DNA of 64,000 bases. Source: Fictibacillus phosphorivorans. GTDB lineage: Bacteria; Bacillota; Bacilli; Bacillales; Fictibacillaceae. Of this stretch, positions 1 to 6,288 are shown piece by piece. Every line of letters starts with the position of its first letter. The stretch's first letter is position 1. The notes under the pieces are model-generated. The model was not told where the DNA came from. It saw only the letters and a program-made list of their open reading frames with translations, and made no database searches. Location of the stretch: the NCBI RefSeq assembly GCF_001619875.1, contig NZ_LRFC01000008.1, positions 124,001 through 188,000 of the forward strand. Reading direction: 5' to 3'. A program made the translations under genes and the position numbers.

Positions 1-689
1 AACGCTTTTCCATTTTCGTTTGCTTTTTGGAAGGTAGTATATTTGCCTGATGATACACCTAGCTGTTTCGCTTTTTCCCGAGTTTCTTCGTTTGATTCTG
101 TTACCGTGATGGCCACAGGATAGTGGACTACGGCTTTTTTGACAATTGAATCCAATGCTTTATCCAGCTCTTTTTTTGTCTCTTTGTCACTTAAGTTGTC
201 TGAGACTGTCGTTATGAGCATAGAATGATTCGCATCCATATACCCTTCAGATTCATAAGCCTTAATCAGTTGATCAGCGAACTCCTCAAGGGTTATAGAC
301 TTATCTTTAGAAAATTTATATTTCTTTATTATATGTTCTGCTTCGTTATTAAAAGTATCGATCTCAACGACATGCATTTCTTCATCCACGCCAACTTCCA
401 GGCTTGGGTTAATATCAAAACTCACATATGCTGCAGCTGCTTGCTTACTCGTGTAAGGCATGAAACCTGAGAAAAAAAGAAAAGCAACGAGGGCTGCGAT
501 AGATAAAGAAATAGAAGGCAGCACAAAAAGACTCCTTTTTCTTTGCGAAAAATAAGAAGCCTGATACTCTTTGCCTACAGTTGGCCGTTTCCCTGCTGGC
601 ACTCTTAATGAAACAAATGTTCCATCCTTCATGAGAAGAGTCGCTTTTTTATTTTGAACTTCAATGACTATGCCGCTGCCGTTTTTCAA
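1..689 (-). CDS. rsgI: Anti-sigma-I factor RsgI, N-terminal part (cut by window edge)
   Basis: The reading frame runs off the left edge, so only the first 229 or so codons are present. It starts at TTG (687-689), 6 nt after a GGGAGGG ribosome site (696-702). It encodes a short cytoplasmic N-terminal domain (about residues 1-50), one membrane segment (about 55-75), then the extracytoplasmic motif YVSFDINPSLEV. In the RsgI family the N-P bond in this motif is the self-cleavage site used to release SigI. It follows sigI by 89 bp on the same strand, as in B. subtilis. In the family it holds SigI at the membrane until stress or a cell-surface signal triggers proteolysis. The C-terminal sensor domain lies outside the window, so the stimulus cannot be inferred. 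Confidence 0.9.
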   Translation of the reverse strand, partial: MKNGSGIVIEVQNKKATLLMKDGTFVSLRVPAGKRPTVGKEYQASYFSQRKRSLFVLPSISLSIAALVAFLFFSGFMPYTSKQAAAAYVSFDINPSLEVGVDEEMHVVEIDTFNNEAEHIIKKYKFSKDKSITLEEFADQLIKAYESEGYMDANHSMLITTVSDNLSDKETKKELDKALDSIVKKAVVHYPVAITVTESNEETREKAKQLGVSSGKYTTFQKANENGKA

Positions 690-730
690 TGATATCCCTC
701 CCGCATGTAGCAGGATCAGTATAAATTACA

Positions 731-757
731 GGTAAGAGAAGCTGTAATTCTCTTACC
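731..757 (-). other. Perfect hairpin between sigI and rsgI
   Basis: Ten-bp perfect inverted repeat (GGTAAGAGAA, 731-740, with its complement at 748-757) around a 7-nt loop, in the 89-bp gap between sigI and rsgI. No T-run follows on the coding strand, so it is not a classical terminator. It may be an mRNA processing or stability element that adjusts the ratio of sigma factor to anti-sigma factor (inference). Confidence 0.55.
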
Positions 758-778
758 ATGTAACATCTTTACCTCACC

Positions 779-1534
779 TTATGGCTGAATGTATGATTTC
801 AGCGCTTGAAAATCGCCTAAATATATAAGTGATACTGCTATTATATACTTTCGATTTCTCTCTATGGTTTTACGACTACAGGATACCATATTTAATAAAT
901 CTTTTATTGGTAATTGCTTTTTTTCTTTTAAAAATGCAGCAAGGTCTTCGTTTTCAGCTAATAATCGTGCAATTTCTTTAGCGTTTTCACGTGCATCAAC
1001 ATGCTTTGGACAATGTTTGCTTAATACTTTAAAGTTTAACCCAAATGTTTTTAATAACTTTTGGTATTCTTCAATCTCATACACACGATTTTCGACTTGA
1101 ATTTGGTCTTCGAAATGATCCATTGCAGCTTTTTGCTCTGCATAACTCTCTTCTAAACGTCCTTCTTCATCTTCTTCATCTGGCTGTAAGAAGATCAATC
1201 TGTTCTGACGTACTTCTTTTCGAATATAATCAATCACTCTGCGTCTAATCACCATATCAGCAAATGACAAGAAACGGCTGCCTTGGCCTTCTTGATATTG
1301 GTCAATGGCTTCATTGAAGGCAAAAAGACCTACACTAAATTCGTCCATTGTTCGATCTATATATTGAGAACAAACTTTAGAAGTCACTTTTTTTATAAAT
1401 GGTTGGTAATCACCTATAAGTTCATTTCTAAGTTTCTCATCGTTTCTTTCTTGGATCGTTAGAACCTTATCCTCTATGCTAGTTAGTTTGTTTTTTGCGA
1501 TAGGAAATACTGCGTTCAAGTTTAAAGATGCCAT
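779..1534 (-). CDS. sigI: RNA polymerase sigma factor SigI
   Basis: Sigma-70-type factor of the SigI group, 251 residues, the same length as B. subtilis SigI. Region 2 is visible around YQPFIKKVTSKVCSQYIDRT and DEFSVGLFAFNEAIDQY, followed by the -10-binding helix FLSFADMVIRRRVIDYIRKE. The C-terminal half carries the SigI-type helix-turn-helix ending in CSRKTIERNRKYI. The open frame extends upstream to a TTG at 1543, but that codon abuts the GAGGTGA ribosome site (1544-1550). The ATG at 1534 has 9-nt spacing and was chosen. The next gene downstream is its anti-sigma partner rsgI. In relatives SigI responds to heat or cell-wall stress and activates its own operon; I could not find a convincing SigI-type promoter here. 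Confidence 0.93.
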   Translation of the reverse strand: MASLNLNAVFPIAKNKLTSIEDKVLTIQERNDEKLRNELIGDYQPFIKKVTSKVCSQYIDRTMDEFSVGLFAFNEAIDQYQEGQGSRFLSFADMVIRRRVIDYIRKEVRQNRLIFLQPDEEDEEGRLEESYAEQKAAMDHFEDQIQVENRVYEIEEYQKLLKTFGLNFKVLSKHCPKHVDARENAKEIARLLAENEDLAAFLKEKKQLPIKDLLNMVSCSRKTIERNRKYIIAVSLIYLGDFQALKSYIQP

Positions 1535-1543
1535 GATTATCAA

Positions 1544-2004
1544 TCACCTCTGTTAAAAAAATTGCTTTCTGTTTTGTTCGGTTTATTATCGTTCGATTGT
1601 TTTTGTTATAAAAATAAAATCATTCTTATTTACCACAATTAAGACGGGAGCAAACATGCTAACAAGCTCTCCTATTCATTTATACCACGACTTTTGACAT
1701 TTGTAGGATACAGTTCTATAACAATATTACAACGCTCGTAACATTTGTGACGTTATCGTTAAGATACTGAATAAACAAAACAAACTGACAACTTCTCGGA
1801 AAATGGATTAATCCTTACTTGCATAGTGTTTATCGTTATTCTTACAAAAGAAAAACACACTCCTATTTGTTACAAAGAAGTGTGATCGCGAAATTAAATT
1901 ACCATTTTTTTCTTAGGATTAAACCCCCGAAAAAATAATTTTTTTATAGAATAATGACGAAATATAAAAATTGTGGTGTGTTTCACACATTTATTTCAGC
2001 CCAA
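1544..2004. other. Intergenic spacer upstream of sigI
   Basis: 461 bp without a gene, very AT-rich. It must hold the sigI promoter. A TATAAA-like -10 on the minus strand near 1682 is the best candidate, but no good -35 matches it. A small inverted repeat (TGTG-ttt-CACA, about 1977-1988) lies just downstream of yusE and could end that operon weakly. I see nothing else. Confidence 0.4.
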
Positions 2005-2343
2005 TTATCCCTTTTCAACACTTTTCAACATCAATTGATAAATATTTCCTGCTGATTGAAGCGCATAAATACGATTCATGACGATACCCCTCGAAAGAAT
2101 CAATAAACACGGAACGCTTGTTACACCGTATTTCGAAGCTAGCTCAGGCATCTCATTAATATTGCTTACTCCCACCGCAATGTTTTCGTCTTTTTGAACG
2201 CGAATGGTTTCAACCGCAACCTCAAGCATCTTCTTTCCCATTTTGCATGTCCCGCAAAGAGGTGTTTCTAGATATAAAAAGTAAGGCTTGTCCAGCGATT
2301 GTTCGATAACGCTATCCCAATTACTTCGTGTAATTTCCTTCAT
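2005..2343 (-). CDS. yusE: Thioredoxin-like protein YusE
   Basis: Small cytoplasmic thioredoxin-fold protein of 112 residues. The redox motif is LCGTCKM (Cys-Gly-Thr-Cys, about residues 30-33) rather than the usual WCGPC. The cis-proline loop follows as GVTSVPCLLIL. No signal peptide is present. It likely acts as a thiol-disulfide oxidoreductase, but the partner is unknown. The start has a GGAGAAG ribosome site. It lies 12 bp after the sugar dehydrogenase gene on the same strand and is probably the last gene of a yusF-dehydrogenase-yusE unit. Position and sequence match YusE of the B. subtilis yus cluster. Confidence 0.85.
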   Translation of the reverse strand: MKEITRSNWDSVIEQSLDKPYFLYLETPLCGTCKMGKKMLEVAVETIRVQKDENIAVGVSNINEMPELASKYGVTSVPCLLILSRGIVMNRIYALQSAGNIYQLMLKSVEKG

Positions 2344-2355
2344 TAAACTTCTCCA

Positions 2356-3399
2356 TTATTTTTCTAATGAAACGTATAGCAGCCGATCGTCATCTTTAGA
2401 TGGCTGCCCTCTTCCATCTGTATTATTCGTAACAAAATACAATTCATTTTCATCAACTAGGATATCACGAATGCGTCCTTCATTGGTAACAATTAAGGTT
2501 CGCTTTTTCGAAGACGTACTTATTTTCATTACACTTTCACCTCGTAATGATGCTATATAAATAAACCCGTCATGATATTGAATTCCTGAAGGTGCCCAAG
2601 TCTCACTGCCAGAGTGGATCCAAGGCGATTCCAACCCTTTTTTCCTCTCACTTCCACGTATAACAGGCCATCCATAGTTCTTACCAGGATCAATCTTATT
2701 TATTTCATCATAGTTTGATGACCCATGCTCAGCGGCAAACATGTTCCCTTGCTCATCCCAAGTCATCCCTTGAGGATTTCGATGACCATATGTATAAACA
2801 GGCGATGGGTAGAAAGGGTTATCCTTTGGAACTGTACCGTCGCTGTTTATTCTTAATATCTTACCTGCAAGACTGTCCAATTGTTGTGAAAGACTCTCAT
2901 CACCACTATCTCCTGTTGTGATATAAAGCTTTTTATCTGGTCCCCATTCCAACCTACCGCCATTGTGTGTAAAACCACCTGGAATATCATCAAGGAGGAT
3001 TTGATACTCAATCCATTTTCCTGCATTAAATTTCATTTCAGTAATGCGGTTTAACAATCTTCCTTTTTCCTTATATGTGTAATAAGCATAGGCTTTTTGA
3101 TTTGTTTTGAATTTCGGATCCAGAACAAAACCAAGAAAACCTCCTTCCCCTTCATCAGATAAAGCTGATGAGAACACAGGGGAATAAGAGGTTTTTTTAT
3201 GGTTTTGACCTATTGAAACAAGCCCCCCTGATCTTTCACTTATCCACATTTCATTTTGGGTGCTGTTAATCTGCCACGGAATATTTAATTTTTTAGCTAT
3301 GGTTTCCTGTGAAGTTTGTTCCACTTCATCTTTATTTAAAGGACTGCAGCCACTTATTAATGAGAACGCCGTTAATATGGCAAAAGATATTTTTTTCAT
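2356..3399 (-). CDS. Secreted lipoprotein sugar dehydrogenase (PQQ-type GSDH family)
   Basis: 347 residues with a lipoprotein signal peptide ending in LISGC (Cys 18), so it should be anchored outside the membrane. The rest is the six-bladed propeller of the soluble glucose/sorbosone or aldose sugar dehydrogenase family. Diagnostic segments are GGFTHNGGRLEWGPD, KLYITTGDSGD, VYTYGHRNPQGMTWD, AAEHGSSNYDEIN and NYGWPVIRG. Characterised relatives oxidise sugars using pyrroloquinoline quinone; whether this host makes or imports PQQ cannot be seen here. It starts 2 bp past the end of yusF, so the two are likely cotranscribed. No equivalent sits between yusF and yusE in B. subtilis as I recall it, so it looks like an insertion into a conserved block. 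Confidence 0.85.
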   Translation of the reverse strand: MKKISFAILTAFSLISGCSPLNKDEVEQTSQETIAKKLNIPWQINSTQNEMWISERSGGLVSIGQNHKKTSYSPVFSSALSDEGEGGFLGFVLDPKFKTNQKAYAYYTYKEKGRLLNRITEMKFNAGKWIEYQILLDDIPGGFTHNGGRLEWGPDKKLYITTGDSGDESLSQQLDSLAGKILRINSDGTVPKDNPFYPSPVYTYGHRNPQGMTWDEQGNMFAAEHGSSNYDEINKIDPGKNYGWPVIRGSERKKGLESPWIHSGSETWAPSGIQYHDGFIYIASLRGESVMKISTSSKKRTLIVTNEGRIRDILVDENELYFVTNNTDGRGQPSKDDDRLLYVSLEK

Positions 3400-3401
3400 G
3401 G

Positions 3402-3749
3402 CTATCCTAAGCAGTTCTTATGAATATTAAAGTGTGCACCTACCAATATCTTCGCAAGATACATCAGCGGTGTTTTTGCAACTTCTCTGTACATTTTATT
3501 AATATATAAATGCTCTGCATTCGGCAGTTCACGCTGCAGCTGCTTTCTTAATTTATGGCCAGCATCATCAGCGTCCACCAAGATATAAACATCTCGATCT
3601 TCTATTGCTATTGCAAGCTCTTCTAATTTATCCAAACCCAATGTTCCATTTGTACAAATGATTTCAACTGGTTCATCTAGTATGGCCGCTAGTTTATCTT
3701 TGTCTGACTTTCCTTCTACAATGATCACTTTGTTTTTGCTTTCATTCAT
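3402..3749 (-). CDS. yusF: Toprim-domain protein YusF
   Basis: 115-residue protein made of a single Toprim domain: the N-terminal VIIVEGKSDKDKL carries the catalytic-type glutamate, and VYILVDADDAG carries the DxD metal motif. This resembles the Toprim part of the RNase M5 and DnaG families, but nothing beyond that fold is present. The role is unknown. It has an AGGAGAGATG ribosome site and heads a likely three-gene unit with the sugar dehydrogenase and yusE. It is somewhat shorter than I remember for B. subtilis YusF. Confidence 0.82.
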   Translation of the reverse strand: MNESKNKVIIVEGKSDKDKLAAILDEPVEIICTNGTLGLDKLEELAIAIEDRDVYILVDADDAGHKLRKQLQRELPNAEHLYINKMYREVAKTPLMYLAKILVGAHFNIHKNCLG

Positions 3750-3925
3750 TACTCATCTCTCCTATACATTGAAGAACTCTAAAATGAATGCATCGCTTAG
3801 ATATATATTTGCTTTATTTTATTAAAATCCTGCAAGAGATGTTCTTTATTACTATACCCCTTTTTCCTAATTTCCTACCATTATGCCAACCATGTATGCT
3901 TTTTGCACTATTTCCTCATTAAGGA

Positions 3926-3953
3926 GTTTGATGTACTTCTATTTAAGGGAAAT
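3926..3953 (+). promoter_or_regulatory. Possible sigma-B promoter for the KGG-repeat gene
   Basis: GTTTGA (3926-3931), 15 nt, then GGGAAAT (3947-3953), against the sigma-B pattern GTTTAA and GGGTAT. The match is 5/6 and 4/6 by eye. It sits about 35 bp before the start of a gene type (GsiB-like KGG repeats) that belongs to the sigma-B regulon in B. subtilis. Confidence 0.5.
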
Positions 3954-3987
3954 GGGAGGCATAAAACGAATTATGGAGGGGTGACTA

Positions 3988-4311
3988 ATGGCAAAAATAG
4001 AGCAGAAAATGAGCCGCGCAGATGCAGGACGATTAGGTGGAGAAAAAACGTCCAAAACACGCGGAAGGGAATTTTATCAACAAATCGGAAAAAAGGGCGG
4101 TACTTCCACTTCCAAAAAACATAGCAATGATTTTTATAAAGAAATTGGAAAAAAAGGCGGCAGTTCCACCTCTAACACACATAGCAAAACATTTTATCAA
4201 GAGATCGGAAAAAAAGGTGGAGCCTCCACATCAAAAAATCAAGATACAACTTTTTATCAAAAAATCGGTGCAAAAGGAGGAAGAGCCGAAAGACGAAAGT
4301 ACAGTTCATGA
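3988..4311 (+). CDS. KGG-repeat general stress protein (GsiB-like)
   Basis: 107 residues built from about four near-identical 20-residue repeats of the form FYxxIGKKGGxSTS, starting from an N-terminal RADAGRLGGEKTSKT variant. The KGG repeat is the hallmark of GsiB-type glucose-starvation/general stress proteins, which are very hydrophilic, basic and probably disordered. There is no signal peptide or membrane segment. A strong GGAGGGGTG ribosome site precedes the ATG. It is the only plus-strand gene in the first 19 kb, lies between yusF and yusG, and is likely monocistronic and stress-induced (a sigma-B-like promoter lies just upstream). The biochemical role of the family is not established. 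Confidence 0.85.
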   Translation: MAKIEQKMSRADAGRLGGEKTSKTRGREFYQQIGKKGGTSTSKKHSNDFYKEIGKKGGSSTSNTHSKTFYQEIGKKGGASTSKNQDTTFYQKIGAKGGRAERRKYSS

Positions 4312-4327
4312 TGGATACAACAAAATA

Positions 4328-4373
4328 TAAAAAGAGGATGAATGCCAAAATGCTCTTTTTGACATCATCCTCT
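4328..4373 (-). terminator. Terminator after yusG
   Basis: Nine-bp stem AGAGGATGA (4333-4341) paired with 4365-4373, with an inner CAAAA/TTTTG extension. On the minus strand it is followed by TTTTTATATTTT. It ends the yusI-gcvH-yusG run and faces the KGG gene. Confidence 0.75.
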
Positions 4374-4388
4374 CGTTTCCTGACTAAA

Positions 4389-4628
4389 CTAGCACCAGCC
4401 CTTGTCGCACTCATCTACATATTTTGATGGATTAGGAAGTTCTACTGGCTTTTCACGTTTATAGATTTTATCTGCATCAAATTCAAAGCCTTCAGACATC
4501 TCATACATGTTTCCCTGATTCGTAAAACGGATCTGACCAATTTCATCTTTATCTAAGTAAAGGGACATTGAGCCGCCTTTCATTTTCCCAAAGACTCTTG
4601 ATGTTACGTCTCGTCTTTCTTCGTTCAT
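4389..4628 (-). CDS. yusG: YusG-like small protein
   Basis: 79-residue hydrophilic protein of unknown function, close in length to B. subtilis YusG (as I recall) and in the same position after gcvH. The open frame extends to 4691, but the internal ATG at 4628 has a strong GGAGGGA site (4636-4642) at 7-nt spacing and was chosen. The sequence has a central GKMKGGSMSLYLDKDEIGQI segment and a C-terminal CDKGWC pair of cysteines. There is no membrane segment. It is probably cotranscribed with gcvH. Confidence 0.75.
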   Translation of the reverse strand: MNEERRDVTSRVFGKMKGGSMSLYLDKDEIGQIRFTNQGNMYEMSEGFEFDADKIYKREKPVELPNPSKYVDECDKGWC

Positions 4629-4690
4629 AAAAAAATCCCTCCAAAAAAGAATAGCAATAAGCCTATTCTTTCCTGAAGAGAATGTTTTCA

Positions 4691-5077
4691 TTAATCTTCT
4701 TTAATTAATTCTTCGTACTGTTCAGCAGTCATTAATTTTTCTAGCTCAGAGGAATCTGAAAGTTCTACAACAACCATCCATGCTTTTTCGTAAGGAGATT
4801 CATTAACAAGTTCTGGGCTGTCATCAAGATCAGCGTTAACTTCAACCACTTTTCCAGATACAGGAGCATACAGTTCAGAAACAGTTTTAACGGATTCTAC
4901 GCTTCCGAATGGCTCATCTGCAGTAAGTTCATCCCCAACTTCAGGAAGTTCAACGAACACGATATCTCCTAGCTCGTCCTGTGCAAATGCCGTAATACCG
5001 ATACGAACTTTATTGCCTTCTTCTGTTTTTGTCCACTCGTGCTCTTCTGAATAGCGTAATTCTTTTGGAAATTCCAT
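4691..5077 (-). CDS. gcvH: Glycine cleavage system H protein
   Basis: 128-residue lipoyl-domain protein. The lipoylated lysine is Lys64 in [15 protein letters not shown]. It shuttles the aminomethyl group between the P, T and L proteins of glycine cleavage. In B. subtilis GcvH is also the obligatory intermediate from which LipL moves lipoyl or octanoyl groups to other enzymes, which explains why the gene sits apart from gcvT-gcvP. The start has a GGAGGG ribosome site. It lies 73 bp after yusI and 62 bp before yusG. Confidence 0.96.
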   Translation of the reverse strand: MEFPKELRYSEEHEWTKTEEGNKVRIGITAFAQDELGDIVFVELPEVGDELTADEPFGSVESVKTVSELYAPVSGKVVEVNADLDDSPELVNESPYEKAWMVVVELSDSSELEKLMTAEQYEELIKED

Positions 5078-5150
5078 GTGTAATCCCTCCAGCTTTTGTT
5101 TGTTTTTATAGTAACTACAATAATTTTTTTATTATAGTCAGCAACAATTA

Positions 5151-5510
5151 TTATTTCTTCCAGACGTTTTCGTACTGTTCTTCCTTAAAACCAACTGTCA
5201 CTTGTTTGCCATCTGTTGCGATCGGCCTTTTGATGAGCATGCCATCACTTGCTAAAATTTCTAATAGCTCTTCGTCTGCAGCCGTTTTCATTTTTTCTTT
5301 CATACCCAGCTCACGGTATTTCATTCCGCTCGTATTAAAGAACTTCTTTATCTCTAAACCGCTTAATTGGATCAAATTCTTAAGTTCTTCTTTTGAAGGC
5401 GGATTGTCCACAATATGTACAGGCTCAAAGGCTACTTCATTTTCTTTAAGCCACTTTTTGGCTTTTTGACAGGTTGAGCATTTTGGATATTCGTACACTT
5501 TCAGTAGCAT
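5151..5510 (-). CDS. yusI: ArsC/Spx-family protein YusI
   Basis: 119-residue member of the arsenate-reductase-like thioredoxin-fold family: EYPKCSTCQKAKKWL at the N-terminus gives a CxxC pair (Cys11, Cys14), followed by HIVDNPPSKEELKNLI and the family signature LIKRPIATDGKQVTVGF. The frame opens upstream to 5552, but the ATG at 5510 has an AAGGGGTGA site and gives the usual family length. The Spx/MgsR regulators share this fold; nothing here shows whether YusI is a reductase or a regulator. Position matches the B. subtilis cluster. Confidence 0.85.
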   Translation of the reverse strand: MLLKVYEYPKCSTCQKAKKWLKENEVAFEPVHIVDNPPSKEELKNLIQLSGLEIKKFFNTSGMKYRELGMKEKMKTAADEELLEILASDGMLIKRPIATDGKQVTVGFKEEQYENVWKK

Positions 5511-5747
5511 TATATCACCCCTTTTCATAGTACCACAAACTAGTGTCACCAATAAAACAAGAAATTCTGCACTTTGCGAAATTTGTTTTATTCGGGCGCA
5601 TCACAGACTTATTAGGATGCCTGTCTTTTAGCGGGGGGTGTGGTGGGATTGCTCCCCGCCATATGCCTGATTGTGTTGGGGAAGCTTATTTGTGGAAGAA
5701 GGCGGGGGTATAGTCAGATGCGAAAATTGTCGAGGATTGTAGACTCG

Positions 5748-5852
5748 TGGATAAACAGCTAAAATTTCTGGATTGGATGATAAAACTCGTGGATAAGCGG
5801 ACTGAATTTCTGGATTGATGATGCATTTTTGTGGAATCGGACTCTTTAGAAT
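5748..5852. repeat. 21-bp periodic array A (five units)
   Basis: TGGAT(A/T) or TGGAAT cores begin at 5748, 5769, 5790, 5811 and 5832, exactly 21 bp apart. Odd units 1 and 3 read TGGATAAxC and end in AATTTC. Even units 2 and 4 read TGGATTG with ATGAT. The array therefore alternates two sub-types with a 42-bp super-period. The short open frames crossing it lack ribosome sites and are not convincing. Confidence 0.8.
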
Positions 5853-5884
5853 GGCTGCATACCCCAGCAGGTATCAATTGAAAT

Positions 5885-5905
5885 CAGTTTCGGATGCCGA
5901 AACTG
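5885..5905. repeat. Short perfect hairpin
   Basis: Nine-bp stem CAGTTTCGG/CCGAAACTG with a 3-nt loop, between the 21-bp array and the larger structured repeat. No T-run follows. Function unknown. Confidence 0.5.
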
Positions 5906-5976
5906 CACCTGATTTGAGCTTATTTGCCCCTTTATTAGCACTTGCTAAGGTTTATTTTAACTTTTCTTCTGTGAAA

Positions 5977-6188
5977 GTTGATTGGAGTGCAAGGTACGTG
6001 CCAACGACTTGAGAAGCTTCTCGAAAGGCATGCGACGAGGAAGCTAGCAACGTTAGCATTAACTTGTAGACGCAGGAGCAAGGATGCTTCATTGAGGCTG
6101 GCGGGTGAGACACTTAAAAGTGAAACGTACAAATGTGGCTCACCGCCTGCCCCGCGGAAAGCGAGCGCCTCCGAAGGGAAATCACCAC
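5977..6188. repeat. Degenerate structured intergenic repeat element
   Basis: About 212 bp, more GC-rich than its surroundings. The ends are imperfect inverted copies (AAAGTTGATT versus, on the other strand, AAAGTGGTGATT). An inner stem pairs 6096-6109 with 6139-6151, enclosing a CACTT-AA-AAGTG mini-hairpin. Segments such as GCGACGAGGAAGCT and GGCTCACCGCC followed by CCGCGGAAAGCGAG recall, from memory, an intergenic repeat common in Bacillaceae genomes. This copy appears expanded or decayed. No coding potential is visible. Confidence 0.5.
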
Positions 6189-6216
6189 TTTTAAATACAA
6201 CATAAGTCTGTATCTC

Positions 6217-6248
6217 AAAAAAAAAGCCCTCTTACAAATGTAAGAGGG
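6217..6248 (-). terminator. Terminator after fadE
   Basis: Ten-bp perfect stem CCCTCTTACA (6227-6236) with 6239-6248, followed on the minus strand by nine T. It ends the fadN-fadA-fadE operon. Confidence 0.92.
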
Positions 6249-6288
6249 AAAGATAAGATATTTTGAAGGTTAGCGTAAATCAGATCAA

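Noticed and set aside
1921-1962. ACCCCC ... CGAA on the plus strand, resembling a SigI promoter
   Set aside because: The spacing (29 nt) is too long and no plus-strand gene follows; sigI lies on the other strand.
4691-5077. Glycine riboswitch in front of gcvH
   Set aside because: Only 73 bp separate yusI and gcvH, too short, and no glycine-aptamer motif is visible.
5686-6205. Short open frames of 63-75 codons across the yusI-fadE spacer
   Set aside because: They overlap repeat sequences on both strands, lack ribosome sites and have no recognisable protein pattern.
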